NCBI GenBank assembly: GCA_903813345.2
Contig: CAIIXF020000007.1
Span: forward strand, 31,481,564-31,545,563
DNA length: 64,000 nucleotides
Direction: 5' to 3'
Source of the DNA: Owenia fusiformis
Taxonomy: Eukaryota > Annelida > Polychaeta > Sabellida > Oweniidae
Both the position numbers and the translations under genes were made by a program. The stretch's first letter is position 1. Every line of letters starts with the position of its first letter. Below the pieces are notes generated by a model, which saw only the letters and a list, made by a program, of their open reading frames with translations, was not told the DNA's origin and ran no database searches. Shown here piece after piece: positions 44,334 through 57,989 of this stretch.

Positions 44334-47300
44334 TTAACTGTTTTCTTGAAGCCAAGTTCCTAATTTGTCGTAATTATTTTCCATCCATTTGATGTTGCTT
44401 GATGTTTTTTCCAAAACTTGTTCGAACGCTCGCTGGCCAGATCCTAGTTTATTAATGGCAGCTTTCGCATCCATGAAACTTTTCACCTAAAATAATAGTG
44501 CAGTGTGCAAAGTTAATTCAGTTTTTGATGAATTTTTGATAAATATTATACCAAGAATAAGGCGAATTAGGAAAATATATATCATTGCCACCCCATGCAT
44601 GTTCAAACTGCAAAAATACTCTGGGTGAATAAATGAGGCCTCATAACTAATTAATGTCAACAGTCAACAGAGCACATATTAACAGTTTTACGAACCTCTT
44701 GGAGTTGGAACTCCGTGTTGAACGTTTCAGTGATCCCATTTATAAGACTTGTGAATGAGAAGAATCCCCTTCCATACCTGAAAGAAGTTCACTAATGAAT
44801 GGAAAGAAACAACAAACGGACACATTTCAAAAGCACAAATCATGCACATAACAATAAACACATTCTTAAAATTCATTTTTTCGTTTCTTCTTCATTGTCT
44901 TCCTATAGTTAGAAATGCAGCATATTTCAAAATCTTATTCTTGCAGAAAACCTAACTAAGTAGTCTTGCACCAAGACATTGAAGCTCTATTCATATACTT
45001 CCTCTCCTGCCTTTTGAGGGAGAATGTATATAGGGTGGTGGAGGGGAGGTAAGAAGGAATTGGCGCAATACTGATCCAGAAGTCTTGATCAGATTGCAGA
45101 GCAATTAAACCTACTCGTCAAATATGTAGTCCCATTGCGCCCTGACGAAGTTCCAGACAAGTGGAAGACCAATTCTGTTCCTTGATATGTATACCAATAC
45201 TGCCACAGCATCTTGTTTCCGAATGTACCTCTCGTCAATACTCCATGATAAATATCTTAAAATAATGGATAGAGTAATTTGTGTCGCATGAATAATTCTA
45301 CATACCATATTGGAGGCACATTAACACCCGCATGGTTTTGGATGTAGTTCTTCTAGCATATTGAGTGGAGGAATTGGAAACCGGAGTCTTCATGCTTGAG
45401 TTGTATATGCTCAAGGATATTGAAAGTAGGCTAATTTTAAATGATCTTTGACTGAAAATACATTTAGAACTTTATGTACAACATACTTACCGACTGAGAA
45501 TCCAAGGTTGAGTTGAGCAAGCCATGCCCTGAAGAAGCCGAACTCTTTCACCGGCCAGGTTTTCATTCTGAAACCTTTCGAAGGCAAAATCCCACTCCTC
45601 TATTCCTCCATTCGCTATAGCGTTGCAGTAAACAGTACCCTTCAGGTTGGGCGATATCCTAGAACAACAATACAAAAATCATTCTATTGTGTTGTTATAA
45701 ATGGGTATTATGTAAGCTAATAGAGAGGTTTCGCAAAACGAATTAGCTAAAACGTATCCGCATCCGTATCTCGTTACGTTTACGGATACGTATATCGATA
45801 ATTTTCGTTTCGCAGTTCGTTTTTTGAAGTACGTAATTATAAACGCATCTCAATCCGTGTTTAATAGTAGTGAAAACTAGGGTCAAATAAAAGGCTTCAT
45901 CTGCACTTAGATTTCAAAACACCATTGGGAGTGTCAGCTTTCAGAATCACAACTCCAAAAGTAATTTTGGTGAGTGCAAAAATACATATTAACCCTTTCA
46001 TCCCTAAGGTGTCATTTATTAATTTCATGACATCAATTTCAAAATGAAGAATATCCTTTAGGCCAGAAAAGATTATTTCTCGGTTTACAATAACCAATTC
46101 AGTGTCAAATTATTCTTTTGGGAATATTTAAGGGTTTGAAAACAAATAGGCTGAATAGTGGTCATTAGTGACGTGCAGTGACTGCATTATGCCACAAAAT
46201 GCGTAAACATTTCTAAAATCACTTGCCATACTGCACATGGACCTTTAATTTCATGTTTTTGCAGCTGTATATTTTGGTAATAATTCAAGATAAAAAAAAA
46301 AAAATATAGCGACTTGGGCAAGGCCAAGGCATTCGGAAACCATACGTTTTCACATAAGCCACCCCCCCCCCTTTCCTCATACATGGGCTTTAGTTGAAAA
46401 CCCATGCCTCATATAAACTAAGGAGGGGAACAAAGTAACATATTTGATCATAGAAAGCGACACAAATATATCAGTTATGCAATAAAAGTATGTTTTGTAT
46501 GAGAAATCAACAAAAAATATATTATGTAAAAAGATAAATTAGCATTGTTTTTCTTGAATTCATTGAACAACATGGGACCAGCTCATCAGAGAACGACGCG
46601 AAGCTAACGCCTAACATGCCAGTTGAATATCTCACCATCATAATACCCTATATCTCCTTTGGGGTCTACATAGAATCAACTGATATACCAACAACAAATT
46701 ACCCTAAACCGGCCATTTGTTTCTTATCCCAATAAACACCACAGCCTGATCGGACACAGCCCACAACTCGACATATATAACCTATTACAACCAAACACAA
46801 CCTAGATCACCAATCATGCAACAGTACAATAGAACATAACCCAGTGTCAATATACTCAGAACGCAATATAGCATAACCCGGCACCAAAGCCAGCATGGCG
46901 CAACCTGACTTACAACCACCAAAACACAACCAACTGTCAGATTAACACAATATGTCACAACCCAATAATAAGACAACAAAGACAAACACAACCAAGTGTT
47001 GAATTAACTCAACACCATTGTGCACAATCCAACACTAAACAATAAAAACACAATCAGGCACAACCAATAAAACACAACTAAACTAACAACCATGAAAACG
47101 CATCGAACTGTGAAATTATCACCACACAATTTGGCACAACCCAATGTTAAACCAACAAAAGCAAACACAGCCCATTGTTCAAGTAACACAACACAATTTT
47201 TCAAAACCCAAAACCAAACAATCAAAGCAAAATCAGGCACAGGCAAAAAAACACATTAAAATTGTAATACCGAGATACACAACTAACTTAACCCAATTGG

Positions 47301-50300
47301 AGACAACGCCAATCACACAACACAATCAGACAAAACAAAATACCTCACCCGACTAGCCACAACCAGCTAGCCAACCAACAGAACATATTCACAAGAGAAA
47401 ACAACCCATTATAAGATTAACATAACACAATGGGACACAACCCGATACTAAATCACCAGACTAACAACCATCAAAAGAGAACCTAGTCTCAAACGTACAC
47501 AACACATTTCGGCAAAACCTATACCTACTTGACACTAACCCACCATTACACAACCAGGCTTAGTCAAATACTCAATCGATTTACTCAACCCATCAAAACA
47601 CAATCAGGCACAACCAATAAACCACAACGAAACGTTGATACCGATTTACTCAACTAAGTTATTCCAACTGGAGACAACCGCACAAAACAATCGGGGACAA
47701 CCCGATATCTACTGAATATGTACTTGAATTACAACCTCCCCCCTTCCCTATCATCACAAAGCTGCTAATGAAGAACACATCATGGACCACTACCCAAGAG
47801 TTAGGAACATCTGGGGCCCCTACCGTGACTCATATGCAAGAGAGAAGATCCGTTACAGGATCTGGATGTCAGGCCTGTCTTTACAAAAATGAAAATAGGA
47901 AATGATACGGTGGTTCGGGGAAGCTTGGACACTAAACTTTAGGGCACTAGTCTCCCTGGACCCCCAAACGAGGCCGCTTACTATTTGACATAGATCGCAT
48001 GACTTGATGCGTGTTCAAGTCATACCACGGGCAGAAGCTACCTGAAAATCATTCAGTTTTTCATCATACTGAGCACTTCTCGGGAGTTTTAAGCCAAAAA
48101 AGCCCCCCCTTGCCACAAGCTGGATACGGGCAAGATTGATTCGGGGCGCCATCTTTAGACCCAATATCACATTCATTGTCGAGGTCAGGAACAAGCTACT
48201 ATACTCAAACTAAGCCCAAGACCCTGCTCTATATGAATTCGGAGCGTGACTTAAGGCACAAAATATATATTCAGGTGGCCTAGCTGCTAACCATTGGTTT
48301 GATGTCCCTAAGAAATTGACTACGGTATTAATATTGACCCCAGAAACGATAGACCTTACATCTGCCTATTAGCAAATGTGACTAAAGCTTTATTTCTAAA
48401 AATTGCAGGCCCATCGCTTATAATCAAATTTATCGGCAGATAAGGTTATTACTTCATCAAAATTAGCACGACACACATGATAACATATGTGTGTTACTAA
48501 AATTATACATTTAGGGAAAAATTTATCAAGATTTGAAGGACAAAATAGATACGGAGACAACTACGCACAGAAAGTGTTAGTTTACGTACTTTCGGTATTG
48601 CTGTTGGTATCACAAACGTATTGAATACACTTTTACTCCATCGATGCGTTACGGATTTTGATACGGGTAGCTAAAACGTTGTGCGAAACATGTACACTGT
48701 AATTATTGCAATACCATTCCATACAGTGTAAAATGAATTGAACATACTATTTGAAAAACTCAATTTATTTCAAACAATAAACAAATTCATTCACCAAATT
48801 TTAGTCAAATTATACACAGCACATTGTGGTTGTTCATATAGTGATACCTTTAGAACTAAAAACAATATAATCGAAGGGTAAAATCGGATACGTAAATGAC
48901 CAACGTACAAAAGCCTCATTTTTCGTGTTTTCCGTATCATTTCACGTATAAATTGAACTGACTACGCATAAATCTGATAAATACGTTACGGATACGGATC
49001 CGTGGAGCTAAAAAACGTTTTGCGAAACCTATCTAATATAATATAATTTACGTATCCATTTACTAAAGTTAACTATATCATTATTGTCAATTATCTATAA
49101 TCATTAAACTATGCAAATATGTATTTTTGTTTACTTATTGTCGTCAGGTGAGTCCATCCATTCTTTATACAGCGCGGAAGCCTGGTCTTTACATTCTTGG
49201 TATCCTCGGGCACAGGCTTGAGATATAGCAAGACTTCTTGTGAATCTAAGGTAAATGGAAGTCCAATACATTAAATCTCTTATAAACTGAAAACGCCCCG
49301 GTCAGTCTTTGTATTTCTAAACGTAGTATGGACTATCTCTTTGTTGGTGAGCATGTACGAATAGAATGACAATGAACTACTATAAATAGGTTATTCTCCT
49401 ACAATAATCCAAACGATAAATGATTATATTAAACTTTCAACTTACTGCTCAAGATGGGGGTCATTGGTCAAGGAGTCATTCCAGCCAACAAAGTCGTAAA
49501 GAGGTAATATTTGTTTCAAGATATATTTATTATAATCCCCATAGCTTCCCGTGCTGCCGAGCATCCGGGTTATATAGCGGAGGTTTTCTATTGCTGTCCA
49601 CCATGGTATGTATTCCCGCTCATTTATAAGGTAATTTGTTGTCTGCATCGCCATGGTGATGTCGACATTATGGATGCCTGCCCTGCAAAGTACAGTATAA
49701 TACCTCAATCTTTATAGTAGTAAGCCCTATATAATCAAAAATGAATTGACAATTTCTAAAATATATTTCCAATCGAATTCTTTACTTTGATGGCGGATCA
49801 AGGTGGAGGGGGCATGGGGACCGGCCCGGCTCTCCTGGGCCTTAAATCTTCAAAATTTTGGCCCAATTTTTGGTTTAAGCTGTCCAAAAGTCTTTTTTCG
49901 GAGAGTGCTATTTGTCAAAAGGATATTACTTTGTGATCTATGGTCCAAATAAAATGTCAATAATTTGCAAAATGTTGTTAACCTTGAAAGACTGAATGCA
50001 TCGTCAATGAGTTGTGCACGATTCCTCCCTTGGATTGCCTATATAAAAACAAACAAATTCACAAGTAAATTTCAAGCGTGATTAATTGCGGGCTCTTGCC
50101 CTCATATAAAGTCTCAGACAAGAACCATGTGCCTTAAATCGTCCAAGATTCATTGAAACATGGAGTTATATACTTTTTATGTACAATATAACAAGTACCG
50201 TATATCTTGTTTGACCATTGTAATAGTAACAGTTGAATTCCTCGATTGGGTATACCTCCTCTCGATTTATTCGTAAAATAGTGGGTGATATATTAACATG

Positions 50301-53300
50301 TAATAACACGAAGCTATGCTGCACTTTTGGAGTACCTATTTATACCTATGGAGTACCTATGTTTATGGTATCCTATTTTATATTAACATGGTCACATAGT
50401 ATGTGTTAAAAGTTTTGTCTATCATCCTTACCGTGTGGCTGACATTTAATTGGCCAATGAGGGCGTTCCAGTTAGTTGTATCATAGTCAACCCTGTAGTA
50501 GCCCATTTGGTTGACGTTCACCAAAACCCAGTCATTTGTATCAGTCGGAAGCCCATTTAGAGACTCTGAAATTATTACTGTGCAAATGTAAGACTATAAC
50601 ATAACATACATTATTGTTACATTTAGCGTTATACTAATATAATTGATAAAGTCGATAATGCGGAAGTTCCCCTTCGTCGTCAATTACTATTCCCATCTTA
50701 TGGTCAATTTTAAACCTGTATTCCATGTTTAAAATATGTAAAATGACATGCCCTTTTTAACAAAAACCTTTTTGGCAGTAGTTTTAATGTAATATGGTAT
50801 GGTCCATACTTTAAGACTTTTGTTTTTTAGTTACATTCTTTTAGTCGAATGAATGGTCCATATATTAATTATTATTAATTTTATGTAGCTGGATCATTCT
50901 GGTTTCCTTGGCACTCAGGGTTAGGCAAAAATATATAACTAGTTGACATAACAACTCATGTTTGTTGGCAAATTATAATGATGATAATCTTTATTACTAT
51001 TATATAATATTACATAATCTTACACAATAGATTACATAACCATTATGTAACGTTATTTTTGCAAATAGGTCTAATAAGAACCGTGGGAGGAGGTGGGAAA
51101 TGGGTGGCAACTGAAAAGTTGTAAGTAAGCTTGAGAATAAGCTATAGCTATTCTCAAGCTAGCTATAGCTAGTCAATTACACATACTGAATAACTATATA
51201 CAAGTACGTATACTATTTATAATACTTACTTGTTTCTTCATTCATCCATATCATTGGAGGATCCGTGAAATTACTTTCAGATTTTGTAGTGAAACTTAAC
51301 GGAATTTTCCAAATGTAGCTGAAATGAAAAAGGCAAATGAAAATCACTTTGGATAAAAATTAGATATACTTTCAAAATAATGTTCACGAAATCAAACCCC
51401 TTTATTGCACCAACCAGGATTGACCTAATAGGGGACCTAGCTATTAATGATCATACTTATAAGCACTTGGATATTTCGGATCTGGCGTTTGTGAAGGGTC
51501 GAGGAGGTAGTGTTTCTGGACAGCCTCTGCTGACGCCCCATTTCGTGATACTGTCACAACTGGGTAGCCCATCTGACGCACCCATGTGTTCATTATCTCG
51601 CCAACATCGATGTCTTTACCTTCTGATGTAGCTTGCTGAAGTCATATTTATAAATGCAACTGACATGTGAAGCCTTTTTTTGAAATGGTCAGAGAATAAT
51701 AGCACACAATGTCTAGAAATATTAACCTTGTAGTACTTACATCTGTCAAAGAGTTCCACAAGTCAGTGTGATGCGTGTTGCCATATGCATTATCTTTCAA
51801 ATAATTCTGCAAATGAATAATGATTAAGGATTTGCTGTGTATATATTTTTCATCCTCGTTAATGAAAAAACCCTGCGAGAAACCTTGCAAGAAAATCTTG
51901 CACGACCAAACTATAAATCTTTAGATCATTCAAATCGTTTATAAATCAAATTGGTACTAAGAATAATTCTCAAACATACTGCAAGTCCATTTCTGAATGT
52001 ATCCTCGGTCAAGAAGTTGTTCATCATTCTAATTATTGAAGCGCCCTGTAAAAAACAGTGGCGGAATTATGAACGCAAATTTAGGAAACAACATTTTCAT
52101 ACAAGCTTATTCGAAAAGATATCATGACATAGTTGAATATATTGCTTATGTGGTTAATTTATGTATTCTAAAATTACAATTAAGGTTTAAAATAATGGTG
52201 TTTGTTTAAATGATATTGGTGAGAGGGTTCAGATTAGTGTATTTCCAATTTGCCCTTTTAGTGATGCTTTTCAGAAAGTGCATAAAAATTTCAATCGTAC
52301 TTTGGCATATGATATTCTGTCAAAGATCTCGTTTATCTCATCGGGGTGGCCTACTGGTACATAAAGTGGGTGTGATGAAGCCAGACCATCAAGCTTGAAC
52401 ACATCTTCAAGATCTTCGACCACAAACTGCTCCATCTTAAACAATTGAGGTTTAAAGCACTCTGTAGAGAACTCATTCATCAGGTCATACATGAAATATA
52501 ATTTATACAGCTGAATGCATTTTCTTAAAATTCAGTGAAATCTACAAAAGGTAAACGTGATTGATTGGGATCGATTTATTCTATTTGATAAACCGTTGTC
52601 TTTTTGAAAAACGTGGGGTGATGATCGTTGTCTTTCCTCAATTATCTGTTCCCAAGGCTGTATGTGAACATTTCATGTGTAGGGCAGAGGAGGGCGCACG
52701 GGGACAAATACTTGACGAAGAATAAACGGTGATACTCTTACCATTTTCCATTCAGGATGTACAAAGTCAACCCCTAGATATTCGACATAGCTGGCAAAGC
52801 CTTCATTTAGCCAAAGGTCATCCCACCATCCAGGCGTCACCAGGTTACCAAACCACTGTAGAATATGAAGTACTAAGTTGTACTAAGTACTAAATTATGA
52901 TAGTTTCAACATATATTGTATCAAATATCGTTAACCATAGAATTTTACATTTAGTTAACATATTTCTACATGTAGTTTGATTATGCCTCCTTTCTTTTCT
53001 GTCAAGTGTTTTCTATGATTAACTTCTACAATTTACAACGCATTAATCATGGCTTGAAGGTTAACATGATTTACTGTCGAATTTATTCATAAAACCGGTC
53101 ATGAGTTCGTTCAACCTGATGTGCCAGTTCATGAGACACGACAACTGCAACCCGCTGTTTGTTTGCGGCAGATGAACCAGTATTATCATAGAGCAATGCC
53201 GTCTCCCTGTAAATGATCAACCCCCAATTCTCCATCGCTCCAGCAGCAAAATCGGGAACAGCTATCATATCTGGAAAATGGAGATTGCACCACTGAATTT

Positions 53301-56180
53301 ATTTTAATAATCTGAAATTGTTTTTTGACGGATGGTACAAGAAAATTTCAAGACAGAATATAAGGTTGCATCAAAACCTCACCTTGCTTTGGTAAAGGGA
53401 AATCCACATCAAAATAGTCCTCAAAATGTTCGAGTATGGCTATTCCTGTATCAAGTGCATACCTTGTCTGATTTACTGCCTCCTTTCGAGACCACACGCG
53501 AAACTAAAAAAAACATTTTAAGAACCATGATTAATTCCGGTTCAAGACCATGATAGAAAATAACAGGGTCAGCCATGAACCTATAGAGAATAATAAAATA
53601 TCCATAGAACAGTTGTATTCAGGTGATATGTTAACATACATGACGTTTACTAGGGCCAGTTATAAACCTATGATGAACTACAATAAAATGTCCATATAGA
53701 ATGCGTAATAAAAAATGTTATCAGAAGTATACGGAGTATCCATAGAACATATTCAGGTGTAATATGTTAACAATTAATATACAATTCGGTAACAAGGACC
53801 AGATAGACCTATGAAGAACAAAAATGTCTTTAGAATGCGCCATAAAAATACAGGGTATTAGATATGGAAAACTAATAAAGCTGTAGCACACGTCTGATAG
53901 GAAATGGGTCTACTTCAAACGGTTTGATAATGTACTTGATTTCACACTTTCATTTATATCATTAATTCTATTATTGACAATTATCCTGAACATGAGTGCA
54001 GCCATGTTTAATTTCAGCATGAAGTATTTTTATTGAATTTTATCGCCCTATTTTGTACCACGAATATTTTTGTAAAACCCACGACATGTTGTTGGAAACG
54101 GGAAAAAATAGAGGTAATTATACCGAAACATTCTTTAAGAAATAGCCTTAAGTTATGTCTGCATGAGTACTCTATTTAGTAATTCTTGTTTATATAATAA
54201 GTGGCGACGGTAACCTCGCATATTTATTGTTTTCTCACATGTTAAAGGGACATTCCTGGCCAGACCATTTCTATCCTGATATGATAGCTACAATCATGGC
54301 TATAAAAAGTAACACAAAATCACTTTTAGACAAGTGGTTCTTGCTTTGTGCAAAAATATTTTCAGAGCTTGTTAGCTTAGAATAATAAAAAAAGAGGAGA
54401 CTTATAAAAGGATAAAATAAAAGACAAATAGAAAAAAGAATTTTCAGCTGGTTTTGTAATTCTTTATAGCTCCTTACCTAATACGATATGCAAAGTTGAG
54501 AGTCGATGACATCACTTCCTGAGTGAAATCTTAAAAGATGGCAGCCTACTGGAATTGAGCACTTAACATTTTTAAGTGATCAATATTGACCATATCAAAA
54601 CATTTCCGTGTTTTGCTAATGCCCTGGTCACATTTGCTCCAATTTTCTCTACGGCGCCAGGCCGATTGAGTATTTTGTTCAAAATTGAATACAATATTGA
54701 GCAAAACACTCAATCGGGCGGGCGCCGGCTGATCGATGGATCGGAGCAAATGTGACCAAGGCATAAACAGGGAAAGCATATACATGGTAATAGCTACCAT
54801 ATTAGGAGACAGATTGTGTGGCAAGGAATACCTTTAATACCTTTAAGTAAAATGTGATAAAGTGAGCATGTTTTGGGAAGTTGCGAAACACGACCCTATG
54901 ACTGCACAACAAATGCTATCAGCCTTGCCTCTATCATCTCTAACTATTTGAATCTTAAAACATTTTTTGGATTGCTTACCTTTGTTCCACTTGCAGTAAC
55001 ACCTTCAGATTTGTCAAAGTCACACACAACAAAAGCCAAAAGGTAAGTAGGCATTATAACTGTTGTTTGGTAGACATCTGCCTTTAGGCCCCCAGCTCTA
55101 AAAACACAATTAAACCTTACAGTGTAAATATTTGTTAGTTCAAAGAAGTCTAATAATGCACCTAAGATATATGTATGCTTTACCTGTCCACTGTCTGTTT
55201 GATCTCCATGTTTGACAATGACACCATCGGTTCTTTCCTCACAAGTGTGATATCGAAGGTTGATTTCACTCCAGGTTCATCAAAACAGGGAAAAGCCCTT
55301 CTGGTATCAGTCGGTTGAAACTGGGTGGTGGCAAGGTACCTAAAATACATGGAAAGTCGGTCAATTATGAAAACGAAGGTCTTCCATTGATGTAATAATG
55401 TAATAACTCAGATCTTGTTCGCTATTGCCATAGCGTCCAAAGGCCAACGTACATAAATGGTAGCGTGGGACATAACCTCGGGACTTTATGCAAATTGCTC
55501 GCTTCATTTCATGCGAATCGGAATTGAGTTGAGATATGAGACTTCACAGGGACATAAAACAACACTAAAACACGTCACTATCGCACATCGCTTATAAATT
55601 CCTACTTTGTCCATTGCCTGAATGCGGATGTACTAAGTACATTTCGAAGTGCGAATTACTAGCGATTTAGGGTACTGGTTTCATTGGCCGTATCCATTAT
55701 TTTATTACAGAAATGTCCAAAATACTCACTTTGTCACACCACCTTCTTCGTAGGAAGATAAATAAAGACCAGCTAGACCCTTTGTTAAAGGAGCTCTAAA
55801 TGCCATCTTAATGGTATAGTTATTGCCTTTAACCATTGGTTTATCCAGTTTCTGGATGAAAAATTGCCTTTCTTCATCTTCTTCAAATTGTCCTTGCTTT
55901 TTGGGTGCATCAGCCGCGCCACTGGCTTCACTAAATTCAATGGATGCATCATCGATTGTTAGCGCTTTTATATGGAAAACAACTTCATCAGTTGGCTCCT
56001 TGCATTCTAGCAGTATTTCAACACTCCCTGTGAACTCAAAATCCTCAGGGTTTTGCTTGTACATATCAGGGTAGAGTTCCACCTTGTAATGGTGAGGGTG
56101 TAAGTTAGTAGGCAATCGTACATCAATGTTTGGTTTTGTGGTTGGTGCCGTAGTTGTGCCACCAAAGTCGGGGCCAGTAC
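44334..56180 (-). CDS. M1 zinc aminopeptidase (aminopeptidase N type), copy A; first exon(s) not found
   Basis: Nineteen exons, 5' to 3': 56180-55730, 55339-55184, 55097-54980, 53503-53383, 53270-53116, 52855-52742, 52435-52301, 52045-51980, 51806-51741, 51635-51457, 51318-51230, 50565-50432, 50038-49983, 49682-49446, 49245-49135, 45658-45491, 45255-45115, 44777-44696, 44486-44334. They give about 910 residues without a break. M1 motifs in order: [19 protein letters not shown] (N-domain start), [14 protein letters not shown], the substrate-binding [11 protein letters not shown], the zinc site HELAHQ split by an intron from WFGNLV, and the second zinc ligand in [15 protein letters not shown]. 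An ERAP1-like C-terminal domain follows ([14 protein letters not shown] to the stop). The enzyme trims N-terminal residues from peptides at the cell surface. The exon before 56180 should encode a short cytosolic tail and signal anchor; I cannot find it. A Thr-rich stalk ([12 protein letters not shown]) supports a type II membrane form. ANPEP versus ENPEP cannot be settled. Confidence 0.93.
45723..49033. mobile_element. 3.3-kb inverted-repeat element in an aminopeptidase A intron
   Basis: Left end gagaggtttcgcaaaacg and right end (reverse complement) gataggtttcgcaaaacg, followed on both sides by ttagct-type and cgtatccg/gttacg-rich subterminal repeats over about 60 bp. The flanks on both sides read taata, a possible 5-bp target duplication. 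The matching intron of copy B (around 61740-61765) lacks the whole segment. No transposase frame is visible, so it is non-autonomous. A second right-end-like block (gggtagctaaaacgttgtgc, gaaacatg) occurs inside near 48665-48692, suggesting nesting or internal duplication. Confidence 0.8.
46700..47720 (+). repeat. C/A-rich, G-poor degenerate satellite (period about 65 bp)
   Basis: About 1 kb made of diverged copies of a motif like aacaaaagcaaacacaaccc, a.tgttaaattaacacaaca, caattggcacaacccaa. It lies within the 3.3-kb element. Strand asymmetry is strong (A and C on this strand). The long frames it creates on the other strand (Cys/Val/Leu-rich) are compositional. Confidence 0.8.
54621..54767. 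mobile_element. Palindromic MITE, copy 2
   Basis: Near-perfect inverted ends: gccctggtcacatttgctcc and ggagcaaatgtgaccaaggc. Inner blocks gccgattgagtattttgttc and gagcaaaacactcaatcggg. Same family as 32917-33060 but better preserved. In an aminopeptidase A intron. Confidence 0.85.
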
Positions 56181-56689
56181 CTAGAAATGTAACGTAACAG
56201 ATTGTTTAAAACTTAGACTCCAAATGAAATCTCAGACCTGCCAATTTTTTGGTTTTCTTTCCGAATTGCATTTAACTAAACCATTCTTAATGTTAAAGAT
56301 TCACGTATGAATCGGCAACATCGTTCAAAACGGGATGAAAATGATAAGAAGTACTTAGAGAGTCTATAGTTTACATGATTTGGTTTGGTATGATCGGTGA
56401 TAGGACGCTTCAAACACATTTTACGTATGTTTAATCTGTTTCTTAGACTAAAAAAATCTGCCCCTTCAAACGAAAACATTGTTCACTTAAAATATTGACA
56501 TTTTGAGGTATAAATCATTTCATATTGTGACCTATTACACTCTATCTGTTGAATTGACTATGTGAATCGAATTTTTTGTGGCGGTTCAATAATACACACG
56601 GACAATTTGATAGTTGTTAGTCAGCAATCATCTTGATTCACAAGGTTTCAGTTGCACCAACTTGTGTTATAATACCTTGGAAGTCACAA

Positions 56690-56900
56690 AAACTCAGAGC
56701 CTAACCATTTTTCCCAAAAGCTCCCGCAAAAACTCAAAAGTCTACCGCAAAATCTCAAGTTTCTTCAAAGATTTCCCGCAAAAAACTCCCGTTTTTTCAA
56801 AAGCCTACCGTTTTCTCAAAAATCTCCCGCAAAAAACTAGTTTTTTCAAAAAAGATCCTTCAAAAACTACCACATTGTATAAAAGTTACCGTAAAAACTA
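56690..56900. repeat. Degenerate 25-30 bp tandem repeat (cccgcaaaaactc)
   Basis: Six to eight imperfect copies of tcccgcaaaaactc with ttttttcaaaag spacers. The plus-strand frame through it is open by composition only. Confidence 0.7.
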
Positions 56901-56982
56901 TTGCATTTTAAGAAAAAAATTGGAAATAATCCTTTTAATATATTTCATGCCAAATAGAGTCAATTTGGCGGGAAATCAACAA

Positions 56983-57118
56983 GCGGAGTATATCGTCACA
57001 ATGTCCTCCACATATTTGGGTTTCCGGAGTATATCGTCACGATATCCTCCATCCGGAGTATATCGTCACGATATCCTCCATCCGGAGTATATCGTTACGA
57101 TATCCTTCGGTTGTTCAT
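56983..57118. repeat. 29-bp tandem repeat of a self-complementary unit
   Basis: Four copies of ggagtatatcgtcacgatat, cctccatcc, the first interrupted by catatttgggtttcc. Each unit is itself an inverted repeat (ggagtatatcgt against acgatatcctcc), so either strand could form a row of small hairpins. Confidence 0.85.
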
Positions 57119-57177
57119 TTTGCCAATAAATATCAAATTTAGTTTTTAATGTTATTATACATTTAGTACACTAAGTG

Positions 57178-57345
57178 CGGGATAAATAGAGGATATCCTA
57201 TGATTTATGAGTGATATGATTTTTATCCACGAATGGATATGATATCTGCACGAGCGAGCGTAGCGAGAGAGTGCAGATATCAATAACCATGAGTGGATTA
57301 AAATCATATCACGAGTAAATCATAGGATGTTCTTTTTATTCCATA
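57178..57345. mobile_element. Foldback element with gagcgagcgtagcgag loop
   Basis: Arms pair as cctatgatttatgagtgata / tatcacgagtaaatcatagg, atgatttttatccac / gtggattaaaatcat and gatatctgcac / gtgcagatatc, around the centre gagcgagcgtagcgagaga. Non-coding MITE-like sequence. Confidence 0.8.
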
Positions 57346-57989
57346 GTTAAAGTCATCATCAGAATCGTCGGAAATTAAGTCATTTAATTCGAATTTTCCA
57401 AATGATCCGGCGATGTTGACACTTAGCCTCGTTTTGAGTCTGAAGTAGCAAAAATCCATAAACCATCGCATACGACGTCGTATGTCATGGCTAAAAAACC
57501 GTATGCTATGGTTAAGTGAAAATTTGTCAAAAATATCATATTTTACCACTGATTACAAAAATACCGTTTTTATTTTCACATGTTATCCTATGAATATCAT
57601 GCTAACTATGGAATAATGTATAATACTTGAATTATATTAAGTATATAGTATATCATGACTATATCGTATCACATTACATCATAGCATGTGTCATATTACA
57701 TCATATATCATGTCATATCATATAGCATAGCTTATATAAATTGCATCATTATATTTTGTCATATCATACCATGAAGGGTATCCTAAATCATATCATAAAT
57801 CATGTATTGGGTCTAATTTTTTTCTCAGTCAAAGGTCAATTTCTGGGTCAAATTAACATTTTGTCCATTATTTTGATCAATTTTTCCATGTAACCAAGAA
57901 AAATACAATACAAAGGAAATTTGTCATCTGGAGTCTGAAATTGAACTTGATCTAGTTGCGATTCGCAACATTAAATTTCTGTTTTCGAC

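Larger units (their letters stand above)
56181..57989. other. Region between aminopeptidase copies; expected first exon of copy A not found
   Basis: AT-rich and repeat-laden. I looked on the minus strand for an exon with a start codon, basic cytosolic residues and one hydrophobic anchor, ending in phase 1 to join the exon at 56180, and found none I can support. It holds three repeat blocks described separately (56690-56900, 56983-57118, 57178-57345). Confidence 0.6.

Noticed and set aside
46785-47356. Cys/Val/Leu-rich minus-strand and Gln/Thr/Asn-rich plus-strand frames
   Set aside because: Products of the G-poor C/A-rich satellite; no start context, domain or splice support.
56614-57129. 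171-codon plus-strand frame upstream of aminopeptidase A
   Set aside because: Runs through two tandem-repeat blocks and a Lys/Ser-rich AT stretch; no homology or splice sites. It does not supply the missing anchor exon, which would be on the minus strand.
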